Assembly: GCF_000297395.2 (NCBI RefSeq)
Contig: NZ_HF570108.1
Location: 4,821,780-4,885,779, forward strand
Origin: Micromonospora lupini str. Lupac 08
GTDB taxonomy: Bacteria; Actinomycetota; Actinomycetes; Mycobacteriales; Micromonosporaceae
DNA length: 64,000 nt
Direction: 5' to 3'
The notes below the pieces were generated by a model. It searched no databases. It had not been told where the DNA came from and saw only the letters and a list, made by a program, of their open reading frames with translations. Position 1 is the first letter of the stretch. Each line of letters begins with the position of its first letter. Position numbers and translations under genes: made by a program. Shown piece after piece: positions 34,942 to 44,946 of this stretch.

Positions 34942-37900
34942 GTGACGAGTGAACCCCAGATGGTGGTGCTACCGCCGTCAGTTGCCGCACCGACGATCCC
35001 CGCGGTGTTCCGATCCGCCTCGGCCCCGGCCCGCCGCACGCTTGTCGACATTCTCGACGACTCCGTGCGCGCGCACGCCGACGCAGCTGCGCTCGACAGC
35101 GCTGCCACCACCTTGACGTACCGCCACCTCGCCGATGAGGTCGAGGCCGTCCGGAGGTCGCTGGCCGGGCACGGCATCGGTGTCGGCGACCGCGTGGGCA
35201 TCCGCATCTCCTCGGGTACGGCCGAGCTGTACCTGGCGATCCTCGGCGTTCTCGCGGCCGGCGCGGCCTACGTGCCGGTCGACGCGGACGATCCCGAGGA
35301 ACGCGCCGAGCTCGTCTTCGCCGAGGCGGGGGTCGTCGCGGTCCTCGGTGACGGGCTGACGGTGTCGGTACGTCGTACCCCCGTGGGTCGGATCGGCAGG
35401 CCCGGCCCGGACGACGACGCCTGGATCATCTTCACCTCCGGCTCGACGGGCACCCCGAAGGGGGTGGCGGTCAGCCACGGCGCGGCGGCGGCCTTCGTGG
35501 ACGCCGAGGCGCGGTTGTTCCTCACCGACGAGGCCAGCGAGGCGATCGGCCCGCAGGATCGGGTCCTGGCCGGGCTGTCGGTGGCGTTCGACGCGTCCTG
35601 CGAGGAGATGTGGCTGGCGTGGCGGCACGGCGCCTGTCTGGTGCCGGCCGCGCGGTCGCTGGTCCGCAGCGGCGTCGACCTCGGTCCGTGGTTGGCCAAG
35701 CAGCGCATCTCGGTGGTGTCGACGGTGCCGACGCTCGCTGCGCTGTGGCCGGTCGAGGCGCTCGAGGAGGTCCGGCTGCTGATCTTCGGTGGGGAGGCCT
35801 GCCCACCGGAGCTGGCGCAGCGCCTGGCCGTCGAGGGCCGCGAGGTCTGGAACACCTACGGGCCGACCGAGGCGACAGTGGTCGCCTGTGCCGCCCGGAT
35901 GACCGGCGAGGGGCCGGTACGGATCGGGCTGCCGCTGGCCGGCTGGGAACTCGCCGTGGTGGATGGCTCCGGCGCTCCGGTGGCGATGGGTGAAACCGGG
36001 GAGCTGGTGATCGGCGGGGTGGGGCTCGCCCGCTATCTGGATCCGGGCAAGGACGCCGAGAAGTTCGCGGCGCTGCCCGCCCTCGACTGGCAGCGGGCGT
36101 ACCGCAGCGGGGACATCGTCCGGGCGGAGCCCGAGGGGCTCCTGTTCGTCGGCCGCGGTGACGAACAGGTGAAACTCGGCGGACGCCGGATCGAGCTGGG
36201 TGAGATCGACGCCGCGCTGCAGGCGCTGCCCGACGTCGCCGGTGCCGCCGCGGCGGTGCAGCGCACCGCGGCAGGCAACCAGCTGCTGGTGGGGTACGTG
36301 GTTCCGCACGACGGCGTCACGTTCGACGCCGCCACGGCGGCGCTGCGGATCCGTGAGCAGCTGCCGGCCGCGCTCGTGCCGCTGCTGGCGGTGGTGGATG
36401 CGCTGCCGACCCGGACGTCCGGCAAGGTGGATCGGGCCGCGCTGCCGTGGCCGCTGGCCACCGGGCAGGACACCGCGGGCGAGCTGACCGCGACGGAGGA
36501 ATGGCTCGCCGGTGGTTGGGCGGAGATTCTGGGCGTACGTCCCACGGAGGCGGACGCGGACTTCTTCACCCACGGCGGTGGGAGCCTGAACGCGGCGCAA
36601 CTGGTGGCGTGGATCCGCCGCCGGCACCCGCGCGTCTCGGTGGCGGACATCTACCTCCACCCGAAACTGTCGCGGCTCGCGGCCGTGCTCGACGCGCTCG
36701 ACACCACGGCGGCGACGCGCCGGGAGGTCCGGCCGACGCCGAGGCGTGCCGGGTTGATCCAGGCCGCGCTGATGGTGCCGATGCTGGCGCTGGTCGGACT
36801 GCGCTGGCTGGTCGTCCTGGCCGCGCTCGGCGACGTTCTCGCCCTGTTCGCTCCGGCACCATGGGCACCTGTCGTGTCCTGGTGGTGGTTGGCAGTGGGT
36901 TGGCTCCTGCTGTTCAGCCCGCCCGGCCGGATCGCCGTGGCCGCGGCAGGAGCGCGACTGCTGCTGCGCGGGGTACGCCCCGGCAGCTACCCGCGCGGTG
37001 GTGGTGTGCACCTGCGGCTGTGGGCCGCCGAACGCCTCGCCGAGCTGACCGGTGCCACAAACGTCGCCGGTGCATCCTGGATGATCACTTATGCCAGGGC
37101 GCTCGGCGCGTCCATCGCTCCCGACGTCGACCTGCACTCCGCGCCGCCGGTCACCGGCCTGCTGAAACTGGGCCGTGGCGCGGCGATCGAGCCGGAGGTC
37201 GATCTGGCCGGCCACTGGGTCGACGGCGATGTCGTCCATGTCGGCAGGGTCCGCGTCGGCGCGGGCGCCCGGGTGGGTTCCCGCAGCACCCTGATGCCTG
37301 GCGCCCGCATCGGTAAGGGCGCGCGCATCGCGGCCGGCTCGACCGTGACCGGCGCCGTACCGGCGAATCAGCGCTGGGCCGGCTCACCTGCCGCACCCGC
37401 TGCCAAGGATCCCGCCGATTGGCCCGGTCAGCGGCCCCCGCGAACGCAGCTTCGATCTCGCGGCTGGCCGATCGTGTACGCGCTGACCGCCCAACTGCTG
37501 GGGCTGGTGCCGGTCGTGGCCGCCCTGCCGGCAGTCGCCCTGCTGGGTTGGACGCTCGCCGTCCGACCGACGGTCGGCGCGGTGCTGACCGCCGTCGCGG
37601 TGGCGACCGTCGCCTACGTGGTGGGCTATGCGCTGCTGGTACTCGGGGCCGTCCGGGCGCTCAGTATCGGCCTGCGCGCCGGATACCACCAGGTGCAGGG
37701 GCGGGTGGCGTGGCAGGTGTGGACGACCGAGCGGCTGATGGGGATGGCGCGGGTCGGGCTGTTCCCGCTCTACGCCAGCCTCTTCACGCCTGTGTGGTTG
37801 CGGCTGCTGGGCGCCAGGGTGGGGCGCGGGGTGGAGGCTTCCACGGTGCTCGCACTGCCGGCGATGACCACTGTCGCCGACGGGGCCTTCCTGGCCGACG

Positions 37901-38850
37901 ACACCATGGTCGCGACCTACGAGCTGAGCCACGGGTGGCTGCGCGTCGCCCCGGCCCGCATCGGTAAGCAGGCGTTCCTCGGCAATTCAGGGATGGCGGC
38001 CCCCGGGCGTTCGGTGCCCAAGCGCGGGCTTGTCGGCGTGTTGTCGTCGGCGCCGTTCAAGGCGAAGAAGGGCTCGTCGTGGCTCGGCGCGCCGCCGATG
38101 CCGCTGCGCCGGACCGTGGAAGCGACCGACACCAGCCGCACCTTCGACCCGCCCTTCCGACTGAAGCTGGCCCGGGCCGCGATCGAGCTGTGCCGGATCG
38201 TCCCGGTGATGTGCGCCGGCGCCCTGGCGGTCGGCGTCCTGGCCGTGCTCGCGTTCGTCTGGCGGACCGCCGGGTGGTGGGCGGCCACGCTCACCGCCGG
38301 GCCGGTTCTGCTCGGCGCGGCGATCGTCGCCGCGGCCATCGCGACGGCCGCGAAATGGCTGCTGGTCGGGCGCTTCCGGGTCACCGAGCGCGCGCTGTGG
38401 ACCTCCTTCGTCTGGCGCAACGAACTCGCCGACACATTCGTCGAGGTCCTCGCCGCGCCGTGGCTGATCCGCTTCGCGACCGGCACGCCACTGCTCACGG
38501 CGTGGCTGCGGACGCTCGGCGCGAAGATCGGCCGGGGCGTCTGGCTGGAGACCTACTGGCTGCCGGAGTACGACCTGGTGCGCCTCGGCGACGGCGCCAC
38601 GGTGAACCGCGGTTGTGTGGTGCAGACCCATCTGTTCCATGATCGTGTGATGAGCATGGACGAGGTGACACTGGACGCGGGAGCCGCGCTGGGCCCGCAC
38701 GGCATCGTCCTGCCGGGCGCGAGCATCGGGGCGCGGACCACCGTCGGGCCCGGTTCACTGGTGACCCGTGGGGACGCCGTGCCCTGCGACAGCCGGTGGT
38801 TGGGCAATCCGATCACCACCTGGTCGGCGCCAGCGGCACGGTCGGCATGA
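34942..38850 (+). CDS. Pls/PosA-type nonribosomal peptide synthetase (poly-amino-acid synthetase-like)
   Basis: This 1302-residue protein joins an adenylation domain, a carrier domain and a membrane-embedded C-terminal half. Adenylation motifs are FTSGSTGTPKGVAVSH near 165, NTYGPTEATV, YRSGDIVR, GRGDEQVKLGGRRIELGEID and the lysine motif TSGKVDRAALP. The carrier serine is in FFTHGGGSLNAAQL near 545. Then come about six membrane segments alternating with left-handed beta-helix hexapeptide repeats (residues 750-820 and near the C-terminus), as in epsilon-poly-lysine synthetase relatives. Such enzymes couple one amino acid into a homopolymer; the monomer is not readable here. Start is uncertain: GTG 34942 or ATG 34960. 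It overlaps the peptidase gene by 4 bp. Confidence 0.85.
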   Translation: MTSEPQMVVLPPSVAAPTIPAVFRSASAPARRTLVDILDDSVRAHADAAALDSAATTLTYRHLADEVEAVRRSLAGHGIGVGDRVGIRISSGTAELYLAILGVLAAGAAYVPVDADDPEERAELVFAEAGVVAVLGDGLTVSVRRTPVGRIGRPGPDDDAWIIFTSGSTGTPKGVAVSHGAAAAFVDAEARLFLTDEASEAIGPQDRVLAGLSVAFDASCEEMWLAWRHGACLVPAARSLVRSGVDLGPWLAKQRISVVSTVPTLAALWPVEALEEVRLLIFGGEACPPELAQRLAVEGREVWNTYGPTEATVVACAARMTGEGPVRIGLPLAGWELAVVDGSGAPVAMGETGELVIGGVGLARYLDPGKDAEKFAALPALDWQRAYRSGDIVRAEPEGLLFVGRGDEQVKLGGRRIELGEIDAALQALPDVAGAAAAVQRTAAGNQLLVGYVVPHDGVTFDAATAALRIREQLPAALVPLLAVVDALPTRTSGKVDRAALPWPLATGQDTAGELTATEEWLAGGWAEILGVRPTEADADFFTHGGGSLNAAQLVAWIRRRHPRVSVADIYLHPKLSRLAAVLDALDTTAATRREVRPTPRRAGLIQAALMVPMLALVGLRWLVVLAALGDVLALFAPAPWAPVVSWWWLAVGWLLLFSPPGRIAVAAAGARLLLRGVRPGSYPRGGGVHLRLWAAERLAELTGATNVAGASWMITYARALGASIAPDVDLHSAPPVTGLLKLGRGAAIEPEVDLAGHWVDGDVVHVGRVRVGAGARVGSRSTLMPGARIGKGARIAAGSTVTGAVPANQRWAGSPAAPAAKDPADWPGQRPPRTQLRSRGWPIVYALTAQLLGLVPVVAALPAVALLGWTLAVRPTVGAVLTAVAVATVAYVVGYALLVLGAVRALSIGLRAGYHQVQGRVAWQVWTTERLMGMARVGLFPLYASLFTPVWLRLLGARVGRGVEASTVLALPAMTTVADGAFLADDTMVATYELSHGWLRVAPARIGKQAFLGNSGMAAPGRSVPKRGLVGVLSSAPFKAKKGSSWLGAPPMPLRRTVEATDTSRTFDPPFRLKLARAAIELCRIVPVMCAGALAVGVLAVLAFVWRTAGWWAATLTAGPVLLGAAIVAAAIATAAKWLLVGRFRVTERALWTSFVWRNELADTFVEVLAAPWLIRFATGTPLLTAWLRTLGAKIGRGVWLETYWLPEYDLVRLGDGATVNRGCVVQTHLFHDRVMSMDEVTLDAGAALGPHGIVLPGASIGARTTVGPGSLVTRGDAVPCDSRWLGNPITTWSAPAARSA

Positions 38851-40190
38851 ATCCGAAGGTGGCGTCGGCGTCGAGCGGCGCGACGCCCGGCGCCGCCCAC
38901 TCCGGCGACTCCTACCTGCCCGAGCACGGCAACGGCGGCTACCGGGTGCGGCACTACGACCTGGACCTCGACTACCGGGTCGTGTCGAACCGGCTCGCTG
39001 GCCGGGCGGACATCACCGCGGTGGCTCTGCAGTCGTTGTCGCGGTTCACTCTCGATCTCGGCCGTCTCCGCGTTCAGGACGTCCGAGTGGACGGGCGCCC
39101 GGCGAAGTACCTGCACCGGCCGGACAAGCTGCAGATCAAACCCGAGCGGCCGATCGGCGCCGGCGACACGTTCCGGGTGGAGATCCGGTACGCGGGAAAG
39201 CCGGTGCCCATCTCGGGCCGGTGGGGCGAGCTCGGGTGGGAGGAACTCACCGACGGCGTGCTCGTGGCCAGCCAGCCGAACGGGTCACCGTCGTGGTTTC
39301 CGTGCGATGACCAGCCCGGCGCCAAGGCCACCTTCCGGGTGTCGGTCACGACCCCCTTCCCGTACACCGTTCTGGTGACCGGTGATCCCGTGCTCCAACG
39401 CCGGGGCGCGGGCAGCACGACGTGGGTGTACGAGCGCCGCGAGCCCACCTCGCCGTACCTGATGAGCGTCCAGATCGGACGGTACGAGCTGGTGGACCTG
39501 GCGGTCGGCGATCCGGTGCAGCGCGCCGCGATCCCGCCCGCGCTGCGCCGCAACGCCGCCCACGACTTCGGCCGGCACGGTCAGATCATGTCGGCGCTGC
39601 AGCGGCTCTTCGGGCCGTACCCCTTCCGGGAGTATGTCGTCGTGGTCGCCGACGACGACCTTGACGATCCGGTCGAAGCGCAGGGCATGGCGGTCTTCGG
39701 GCGAAACCACGTCGACGGGCGGCGCACGCACGAGCGGCTCGTGGTGCACGAGCTGGCCCACCAGTGGTTCGGCAACAGCCTCACGGTGGCGGACTGGCGG
39801 CACATCTGGCTCAACGAGGGCTTCGCCACGTACGCCGAGTGGCTGTGGTCCGGCGTCTGCGGGGACCTGCCGACGGACGCCCTGGCCGCGCGGTGGTACG
39901 CCTGGGTCGCGGCTCGCCCGCGCAACGTCGTCGTCGCGGATCCCGGCGTCGACCGGATGTTCGACCCGCTCGTCTACAAGCGTGGCGCGCTCGCGGTGCA
40001 CGCCCTGCGCAAGAGGGTCGGCGACGAGTCGTTCTTCGCACTGCTGCGATCCTGGGCCGCTGAGCACCAACACGCGACGGTGACGACCGAGCAGTTCCGG
40101 CTGCACGCCCAGCGCTTCGCCCGCGAGCCCCTCGACGACCTGTTCGCCGCCTGGCTCGACAGCCCGGCGCTGCCTCCACCACCTCGCTGA
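38847..40190 (+). CDS. M1-family zinc metallopeptidase (aminopeptidase)
   Basis: This 447-residue peptidase has the zinc site VVHELAHQWFGNSL (HELAH near residue 301) with the third ligand Glu in WLNEGFATYAEWLW, 19 residues on. The family exopeptidase motif appears as EAQGMAVFGRNH (a GxMEN-like position lacking the usual residues). It has no signal peptide. The ATG overlaps the stop of the Pls gene, so they are co-translated; the peptidase may trim or recycle the polymer, or protect the cell, but this is inference. It is shorter than classic PepN, lacking the C-terminal helical domain. Confidence 0.88.
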   Translation: MNPKVASASSGATPGAAHSGDSYLPEHGNGGYRVRHYDLDLDYRVVSNRLAGRADITAVALQSLSRFTLDLGRLRVQDVRVDGRPAKYLHRPDKLQIKPERPIGAGDTFRVEIRYAGKPVPISGRWGELGWEELTDGVLVASQPNGSPSWFPCDDQPGAKATFRVSVTTPFPYTVLVTGDPVLQRRGAGSTTWVYERREPTSPYLMSVQIGRYELVDLAVGDPVQRAAIPPALRRNAAHDFGRHGQIMSALQRLFGPYPFREYVVVVADDDLDDPVEAQGMAVFGRNHVDGRRTHERLVVHELAHQWFGNSLTVADWRHIWLNEGFATYAEWLWSGVCGDLPTDALAARWYAWVAARPRNVVVADPGVDRMFDPLVYKRGALAVHALRKRVGDESFFALLRSWAAEHQHATVTTEQFRLHAQRFAREPLDDLFAAWLDSPALPPPPR

Positions 40191-40221
40191 CCACGCCGGA
40201 CGCGACCGCCTCCGGACACCG

Positions 40222-40283
40222 GGTGCCGGTCCCGGGCGACCGCGCAGCCACCTGCGGCTGGCCACCGCGCCGGGACCGGCACC
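40222..40283. terminator. Bidirectional terminator-like hairpin between convergent genes
   Basis: Perfect 14-bp arms GGTGCCGGTCCCGG and CCGGGACCGGCACC enclose a 34-nt loop with its own small hairpin. They lie between the convergent peptidase and PHP-domain genes. Confidence 0.6.
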
Positions 40284-40290
40284 TCGCGGG

Positions 40291-41562
40291 TCAGGGCCGG
40301 AGCCACCACGGGCTGGTGTAGGCCACGGCGAAGTCGTTGCACGGGTGACCGGCTGGGCCGGGGGTGCCGTTGGCCAGGGACGGGTCGGAGATCCGGAGCA
40401 CCACCCAGTCGCCGTCGGCGACGTTGAGCGGCACCGTGAAGTCGGTGACCTGCCCGTTGACGGTGTCCACGACGTCGACGACGGTCGGCGCCGAGGTGCC
40501 GGGACGAAGGACCTGGATCCGCAGGGGCTTGCCGTCCCAGGCCGAGCCGCGGTCCAGATCCAGCAGGAACCGGACGTCGCCCGAGGTCACGTTCAGCACC
40601 CCACCCATGCGTACGCCATTGGCCGTGGCGTCCACCCGCAGCCCCGAGACGCGCGTGGCGAAGGAACGGCGGGCGGCCATCGCCTCGAACACCGCGGCGC
40701 GGGTGTTCTCGGCGACCCACAGCCCGCTGCGGCCCTTGCCCTCGTGGAAGCCCCAGGTGGTGCCGTGCTCGTCGGTGACGCCGGTCAGAGCCGGCCGCCA
40801 ACCGGCGTTCAGGCACGCCACAAGCGGTGACGTCACACCCGATGACCAGCCCTCGAAGAGGAAGTCGTCGGTCCGGTTGAACATCTCCAGGCCCACGAGC
40901 TGGTCGCGGGCCGCGGGGTTGAAGGAGAAGTTGTTGAACCGGCCCGCCTCCCGACCGGGGTGATTGAAGCTCGCCAGGCCCCCGGGCCGGCCGGTGAGCC
41001 AGTTGTACAGGCTGCCGGGGCTGCCGGCCCGCAGCAGGTCGGCGAAGTCGGAGGTGTTCCAGACGTTGATGTGCCCCTGCAGCGGATGCGACCACTCGAA
41101 CCCACGGATCGCGGTGAACTGACCCGGGTCGTTGGCCGCGTTGGCCAGGTCACCGGTGGTCCGCCACTCGGACGAGCTGAGCCCGTCGATGGCGAAGAGC
41201 GTCGCGTGATCGGTAAGCGCTGCGACGTCCAGACCGGCCTCGCGCATCGAGGCGAACGCGGCCTCGGCGCTGCCGTCGCCATCCGACATGACCGTGTGGT
41301 TGTGCATGTCCGCATGGACCAACGTCGTGCCCTGGGTGATCCTGGATGTCCGGCCGGCGCCGACCGCCGCGGTCGGGGCGCCGGCCATCGTCGTGTTGGC
41401 CGCCCGGGCCGCGGTCGGCAGCGCGGCCAGCATCAGCGTCCCGCCGGCGCCGGCCAGCAGCGCCCGCCGGCCGAAGCCTGCGGGGACCTCGACCTGGCCG
41501 TACGGCACCTCGTCGTCGGATCCATGGTCGTGCTGGCAGTGGTGTGGGTGATGTCCAGTCAT
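40291..41562 (-). CDS. Secreted PHP-domain metal-dependent phosphoesterase (CehA/McbA-like)
   Basis: This 423-residue protein has a His-rich start (MTGHHPHHCQHDHG) then a twin-arginine-like signal GFGRRALLAGAGGTLM, ending near AARAAN. The PHP metal site is visible as ADMHNHTVMSDGDGS near residue 85 and LTDHATLFAIDG, followed by RGFEWSHP and FNHPGREAG. CehA-type enzymes hydrolyse phosphoesters or carbamates. The Tat signal implies folding with metal before export. The His-rich tail may bind metal, for example copper or zinc. Confidence 0.85.
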   Translation of the reverse strand: MTGHHPHHCQHDHGSDDEVPYGQVEVPAGFGRRALLAGAGGTLMLAALPTAARAANTTMAGAPTAAVGAGRTSRITQGTTLVHADMHNHTVMSDGDGSAEAAFASMREAGLDVAALTDHATLFAIDGLSSSEWRTTGDLANAANDPGQFTAIRGFEWSHPLQGHINVWNTSDFADLLRAGSPGSLYNWLTGRPGGLASFNHPGREAGRFNNFSFNPAARDQLVGLEMFNRTDDFLFEGWSSGVTSPLVACLNAGWRPALTGVTDEHGTTWGFHEGKGRSGLWVAENTRAAVFEAMAARRSFATRVSGLRVDATANGVRMGGVLNVTSGDVRFLLDLDRGSAWDGKPLRIQVLRPGTSAPTVVDVVDTVNGQVTDFTVPLNVADGDWVVLRISDPSLANGTPGPAGHPCNDFAVAYTSPWWLRP

Positions 41563-41632
41563 GGATACATAGATGATGATGGACCTGGCTGAGACGTCAC
41601 ACCGAGTCGTCGGTCAGGCGAACAGTGCAGGT

Positions 41633-43429
41633 TCACTCACCATCACGCGGGGCCGACGCGAGCAGCCGCAGGGGCGCGACCTCGGCCAGTGGTTCAGCGT
41701 CGGGGCTGGGTACGGTGCGGGGCAGCAGCGCGGCGAGACCGGCGCGTGTGGCCAGCACGATCAGCCGGTCGGTGCGGACCAGCGGCCGACGTTCCGGCAA
41801 CGACCAGATGGTCTGTCCCGTCCGACCGGTCCGCACCGCGATCACCCACACCGCGCCCGGCTGGTTGACGTCGTGGCAGTACCGTCCCTCGAGTTCGGAC
41901 CCGGCGCCAACGGGAAACTCGGCCACCAGCAACACCCGACGGCCGACCGAGATGGTGTCGATGACCTGCTGGCCCATCATTGCGGCTGCGAACGCCGGCG
42001 CCGCCAAGGATGAAACGCTCCGGGACTCGTCGATGCTCAGGATGCGCTGCGTACGCTCCGCGAAGCCGTCGTCGAACAGCCGCAACACCACCCGCAATGA
42101 CGGCCTGTCCGCTGCCGACCGTGCTCGGTCCGCCTCGTGCGAGGACCGCCCGGACAGGGCGGTCTCCAGGTTGGTGACATCGTCGTCGGTCAACACCACA
42201 AGCGCCCGACAGGTGTGTACGGACGCGGCTCGCAGTGTCTCGGGACGGGTCGCGTCGCCGACAATCACCGGCAGACCCAGCTCACGGGCGACGCCGATAC
42301 CTCGTGCCGACTCCGTGCGGTCGACGGCGACCACGGAGATGCCGACGGAATGCAGTTCCTCCAGGACCCTGGTGCCGATGTTGCCGAGTCCCACCAACAC
42401 GACATGGCTGGCGATCGGCTCGATCATGCCGCCGGCGGCGACCGCCAACCGGGCACGCACCAGCGAGTCCACCACCAGAGCCGTGACTGTGGGGAGAAGC
42501 GCCACCCCGGTGGTCACCAGCACCACCGCGGTCACCTTTTCGGTGAGCGGTGCGGCGGTGTCGGCCTCGGCGGCTCCCATCGCTGTCAGCAGCGTCAGAT
42601 AGGCGGCCTCCGCGAGGTTCACGCCGCGGGTGTACGCCAGCAGGACGCTGGCCACGGCGAGTAGTGCGGCCGTGCCGATCAGCGCCAGTCGCAGATTGCG
42701 GCTGAACACCAAGCCGAGAGCACGAAGCAGGCGCGGCCTTCGACGCGGTGGGTCCATTCGGGGCCGCCCGTACGCGCGGACAAGTACCAGGTCTGCCGAA
42801 TCCTGGTCCGCCGGAAGGACGACCGGCTCCGAGCCGGTCGTGTCGGCCAGGCCGCACACCACATCCGCGCCGGCCGGGTCAACGGCGCTGCGCATCGCGC
42901 TGCGCAGAAGCTCACCATCGGGCAGCCGCAGGTACGTCGGCGTCGCGTCGCCGAGAGTGGCGGCAACGAACGCCGGCGCGGCAATCTCGGATCCCGAGAG
43001 TACGGCGCAGTCCCCGAGCATCGTGGCGACGCCCTCGCCGAGCACCGGGTTGAACAGTCTGACCACGAGCCGAACGTCGGGAGCCAGTTCTCTGGTGATC
43101 ATGGCGGCGTCCACATTTGTCACGTCGTCGACACCGACGAACGCCACGGCCGCAGCCTTCCGGACCCCAGCCTGATCGAGCACCTCTCCGGTCAGGCGGC
43201 GGGCCATGATGATCTCCGGTTGCCCCTCCGCCACGCCGAGTTCCGAAGCGAGGTCAGCAACGTCGGGTACGTCGTGATCGCTCGACGACGGTAGGACCAT
43301 GGTGACCGCGACACCGTAGCGGTCTGCCAGTTCGATGACCAGACGGCGAGCCACCGCGCCGTCCCCACAGACAACGAACCGCCGCCGTGCCGGCTCCGCG
43401 GTGGGGCCCTGCCTGGTGTCTTCGGACAC
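41633..43429 (-). CDS. NAD-binding (TrkA/RCK-type) membrane protein, ion-channel regulator-like
   Basis: This roughly 598-residue protein has an N-terminal nucleotide-binding fold (RRRFVVCGDGAVARRLVIEL), two or three membrane segments at about residues 240-330, and a second Rossmann domain (HVVLVGLGNIGTRVLEEL). The arrangement matches CASTOR/POLLUX-like ion channels with tandem RCK domains. A pore-loop signature is not clear. GTG 43429 is preferred because GGAGG precedes it and the upstream gene stops at 43437; an earlier in-frame start would overlap that gene. Confidence 0.8.
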   Translation of the reverse strand: MSEDTRQGPTAEPARRRFVVCGDGAVARRLVIELADRYGVAVTMVLPSSSDHDVPDVADLASELGVAEGQPEIIMARRLTGEVLDQAGVRKAAAVAFVGVDDVTNVDAAMITRELAPDVRLVVRLFNPVLGEGVATMLGDCAVLSGSEIAAPAFVAATLGDATPTYLRLPDGELLRSAMRSAVDPAGADVVCGLADTTGSEPVVLPADQDSADLVLVRAYGRPRMDPPRRRPRLLRALGLVFSRNLRLALIGTAALLAVASVLLAYTRGVNLAEAAYLTLLTAMGAAEADTAAPLTEKVTAVVLVTTGVALLPTVTALVVDSLVRARLAVAAGGMIEPIASHVVLVGLGNIGTRVLEELHSVGISVVAVDRTESARGIGVARELGLPVIVGDATRPETLRAASVHTCRALVVLTDDDVTNLETALSGRSSHEADRARSAADRPSLRVVLRLFDDGFAERTQRILSIDESRSVSSLAAPAFAAAMMGQQVIDTISVGRRVLLVAEFPVGAGSELEGRYCHDVNQPGAVWVIAVRTGRTGQTIWSLPERRPLVRTDRLIVLATRAGLAALLPRTVPSPDAEPLAEVAPLRLLASAPRDGE

Positions 43430-43436
43430 GGTCGAA

Positions 43437-44114
43437 TCAGCCTCCGGTGCCCTCCGCTGCCTGGTCGGGCGTGAACGCGCCGCCGTCCTTGCCGGTGTCG
43501 AGGTAGACATGTTGGTGACCGTGCCCGGCGTCGACGTTGACCTGGTCGAGCTGGGTCGCGGCCACCGACCATGTGGTGGCCGCGAGGGTCGCCTGCCGCG
43601 CCGCGAGGTCCGTCAGCGCCTTGCGGTTGACCGCCGGCGAGTTCGCGGCCAGGGCATACGTGTCCACCGCCACGGCAGCCTGATCCACGGCGCTGCGCAG
43701 GCCACCCCGCGCCACGTTCGTGGCGGTGGTGCCTGACGGCGGGTTGGCGAAGGGTTCGGCGGCGGCGCGCACGGCCTGTTGCCACTGTCGGGCCTGACCC
43801 GGGTCAGGCACCGGCCCGGTCGTACCGCCAGCCCCGAGGGCGGCGAGGATGGGCGAGATCTGATCACTGGTCCTACGGGCCAGCGCGGTGAGCTCGGCGA
43901 TCTGCTGCAGGTCCCGCTTGGTCTCCGCTCGACGCAGGTCGGCAATGCTCGCCTCGGTGGCATCCGGCCGCCCGATGCCGTAGCCGATGCCGCCGCCGAG
44001 CAGGCTCGCCGCCACGACGAGCCCCGCGCCCGCCACGGCCAGACGAGTAACCCGGCGCCCGCGGCTGTCGGGACGTGTCGACAGGTAGGAAGGCTTGCCT
44101 GTCCGGCGCGACAT
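43437..44114 (-). CDS. Membrane-anchored hypothetical protein
   Basis: This 225-residue protein has a basic N-terminus and one membrane segment (VAGAGLVVAASLLGGGIGYGIG), then a helical extracytoplasmic domain with LARRTSDQISPILAALG and VNRKALTDLAARQATLAATT. A GAGGAGG site precedes the ATG. Its stop is 7 bp before the RCK-protein start, so the two form an operon. It may be an accessory protein of that channel-like partner; function is not known. Confidence 0.7.
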   Translation of the reverse strand: MSRRTGKPSYLSTRPDSRGRRVTRLAVAGAGLVVAASLLGGGIGYGIGRPDATEASIADLRRAETKRDLQQIAELTALARRTSDQISPILAALGAGGTTGPVPDPGQARQWQQAVRAAAEPFANPPSGTTATNVARGGLRSAVDQAAVAVDTYALAANSPAVNRKALTDLAARQATLAATTWSVAATQLDQVNVDAGHGHQHVYLDTGKDGGAFTPDQAAEGTGG

Positions 44115-44299
44115 CGTGCCTCCTCGAATTCACCGGCATCGTTGGCGTGCAGCGTACCGACATGATGTTCAAGGCGTCGATAGTCGACGGCGTGCGCGCA
44201 GCGCCCTGCGCAGTGCTCGTCGGCCCCGATAACTGATCCCACCCGTTCGGCCGAGGCTGGTAGCGTGCGCCGAACATGAAGATCACGGGGGAAACATCG

Positions 44300-44788
44300 A
44301 TGAACCGAACTCGACTCGTCCTGACTGGCCTGGCCGTTGCGGCGGCGATCGCGATGTCCGGCTGCGATCCGCAGCCCGAATCCGAGAGCACCGCAACCTC
44401 GCCGTCCGCGGCGGCCTCGAGCGCCGCCCCGACCGGCGGTGCGGCCACCACCGCGACCAGCGCGGCGGCAAACGACGCGGCCACAGTGAAGGCCTGCGCC
44501 GACATCAAGAAGGACGTCAAGGACAACGCAGCCAAGATCACCAAGGCCGAGAAGATCGGTCCGCCGGCCGGACACATCGCGGTCAGTGCCCAGTGGGCCG
44601 CCGGCTCGGCCGCGGTCATAGCGCACTCGATAGGCGCCAACGAGGCAGTCACCGCCGCCGCCGACAAGATCCAGAACGAGATGATGGGCCTGAGCGACGC
44701 GTACAACGAGTCCGCCGACGCCAAGCCCAGCAAGAAGGCCCTGGAAGCCGCCATCAAGGAGTTGAACGCGGCCTGCTCGGCCGCCTGA
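44300..44788 (+). CDS. Putative lipoprotein
   Basis: This 162-residue protein has a signal peptide with lipobox AIAMSGCDP near residue 24. A Ser/Thr/Ala-rich linker follows, then a small helical domain with two Cys (VKACADIKKDV and NAACSAA). The ATG at 44300 has GGGGGAA upstream. The body could be a small cysteine-bridged helical bundle. A strong terminator follows. Function is unknown. Confidence 0.75.
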   Translation: MNRTRLVLTGLAVAAAIAMSGCDPQPESESTATSPSAAASSAAPTGGAATTATSAAANDAATVKACADIKKDVKDNAAKITKAEKIGPPAGHIAVSAQWAAGSAAVIAHSIGANEAVTAAADKIQNEMMGLSDAYNESADAKPSKKALEAAIKELNAACSAA

Positions 44789-44804
44789 CCGGTTCGACCA
44801 CGCG

Positions 44805-44842
44805 ATCGGCGGTGACCGTCTCCCGGGACGGTCACCGCCGAT
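44805..44842 (+). terminator. Hairpin terminator after the lipoprotein gene
   Basis: Perfect 16-bp arms (ATCGGCGGTGACCGTC and its complement) with a 6-nt loop lie 17 bp after the stop codon. Confidence 0.8.
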
Positions 44843-44946
44843 TCGTATGTCCGTGCGGCCGGCGGCACCTGGGCCGGCGGCCTCCGAGCAACCCACACGG
44901 AGGCTGCGCGAACGCCCAGCGAGCTACCGCGAAGAGCGGCACGCTG

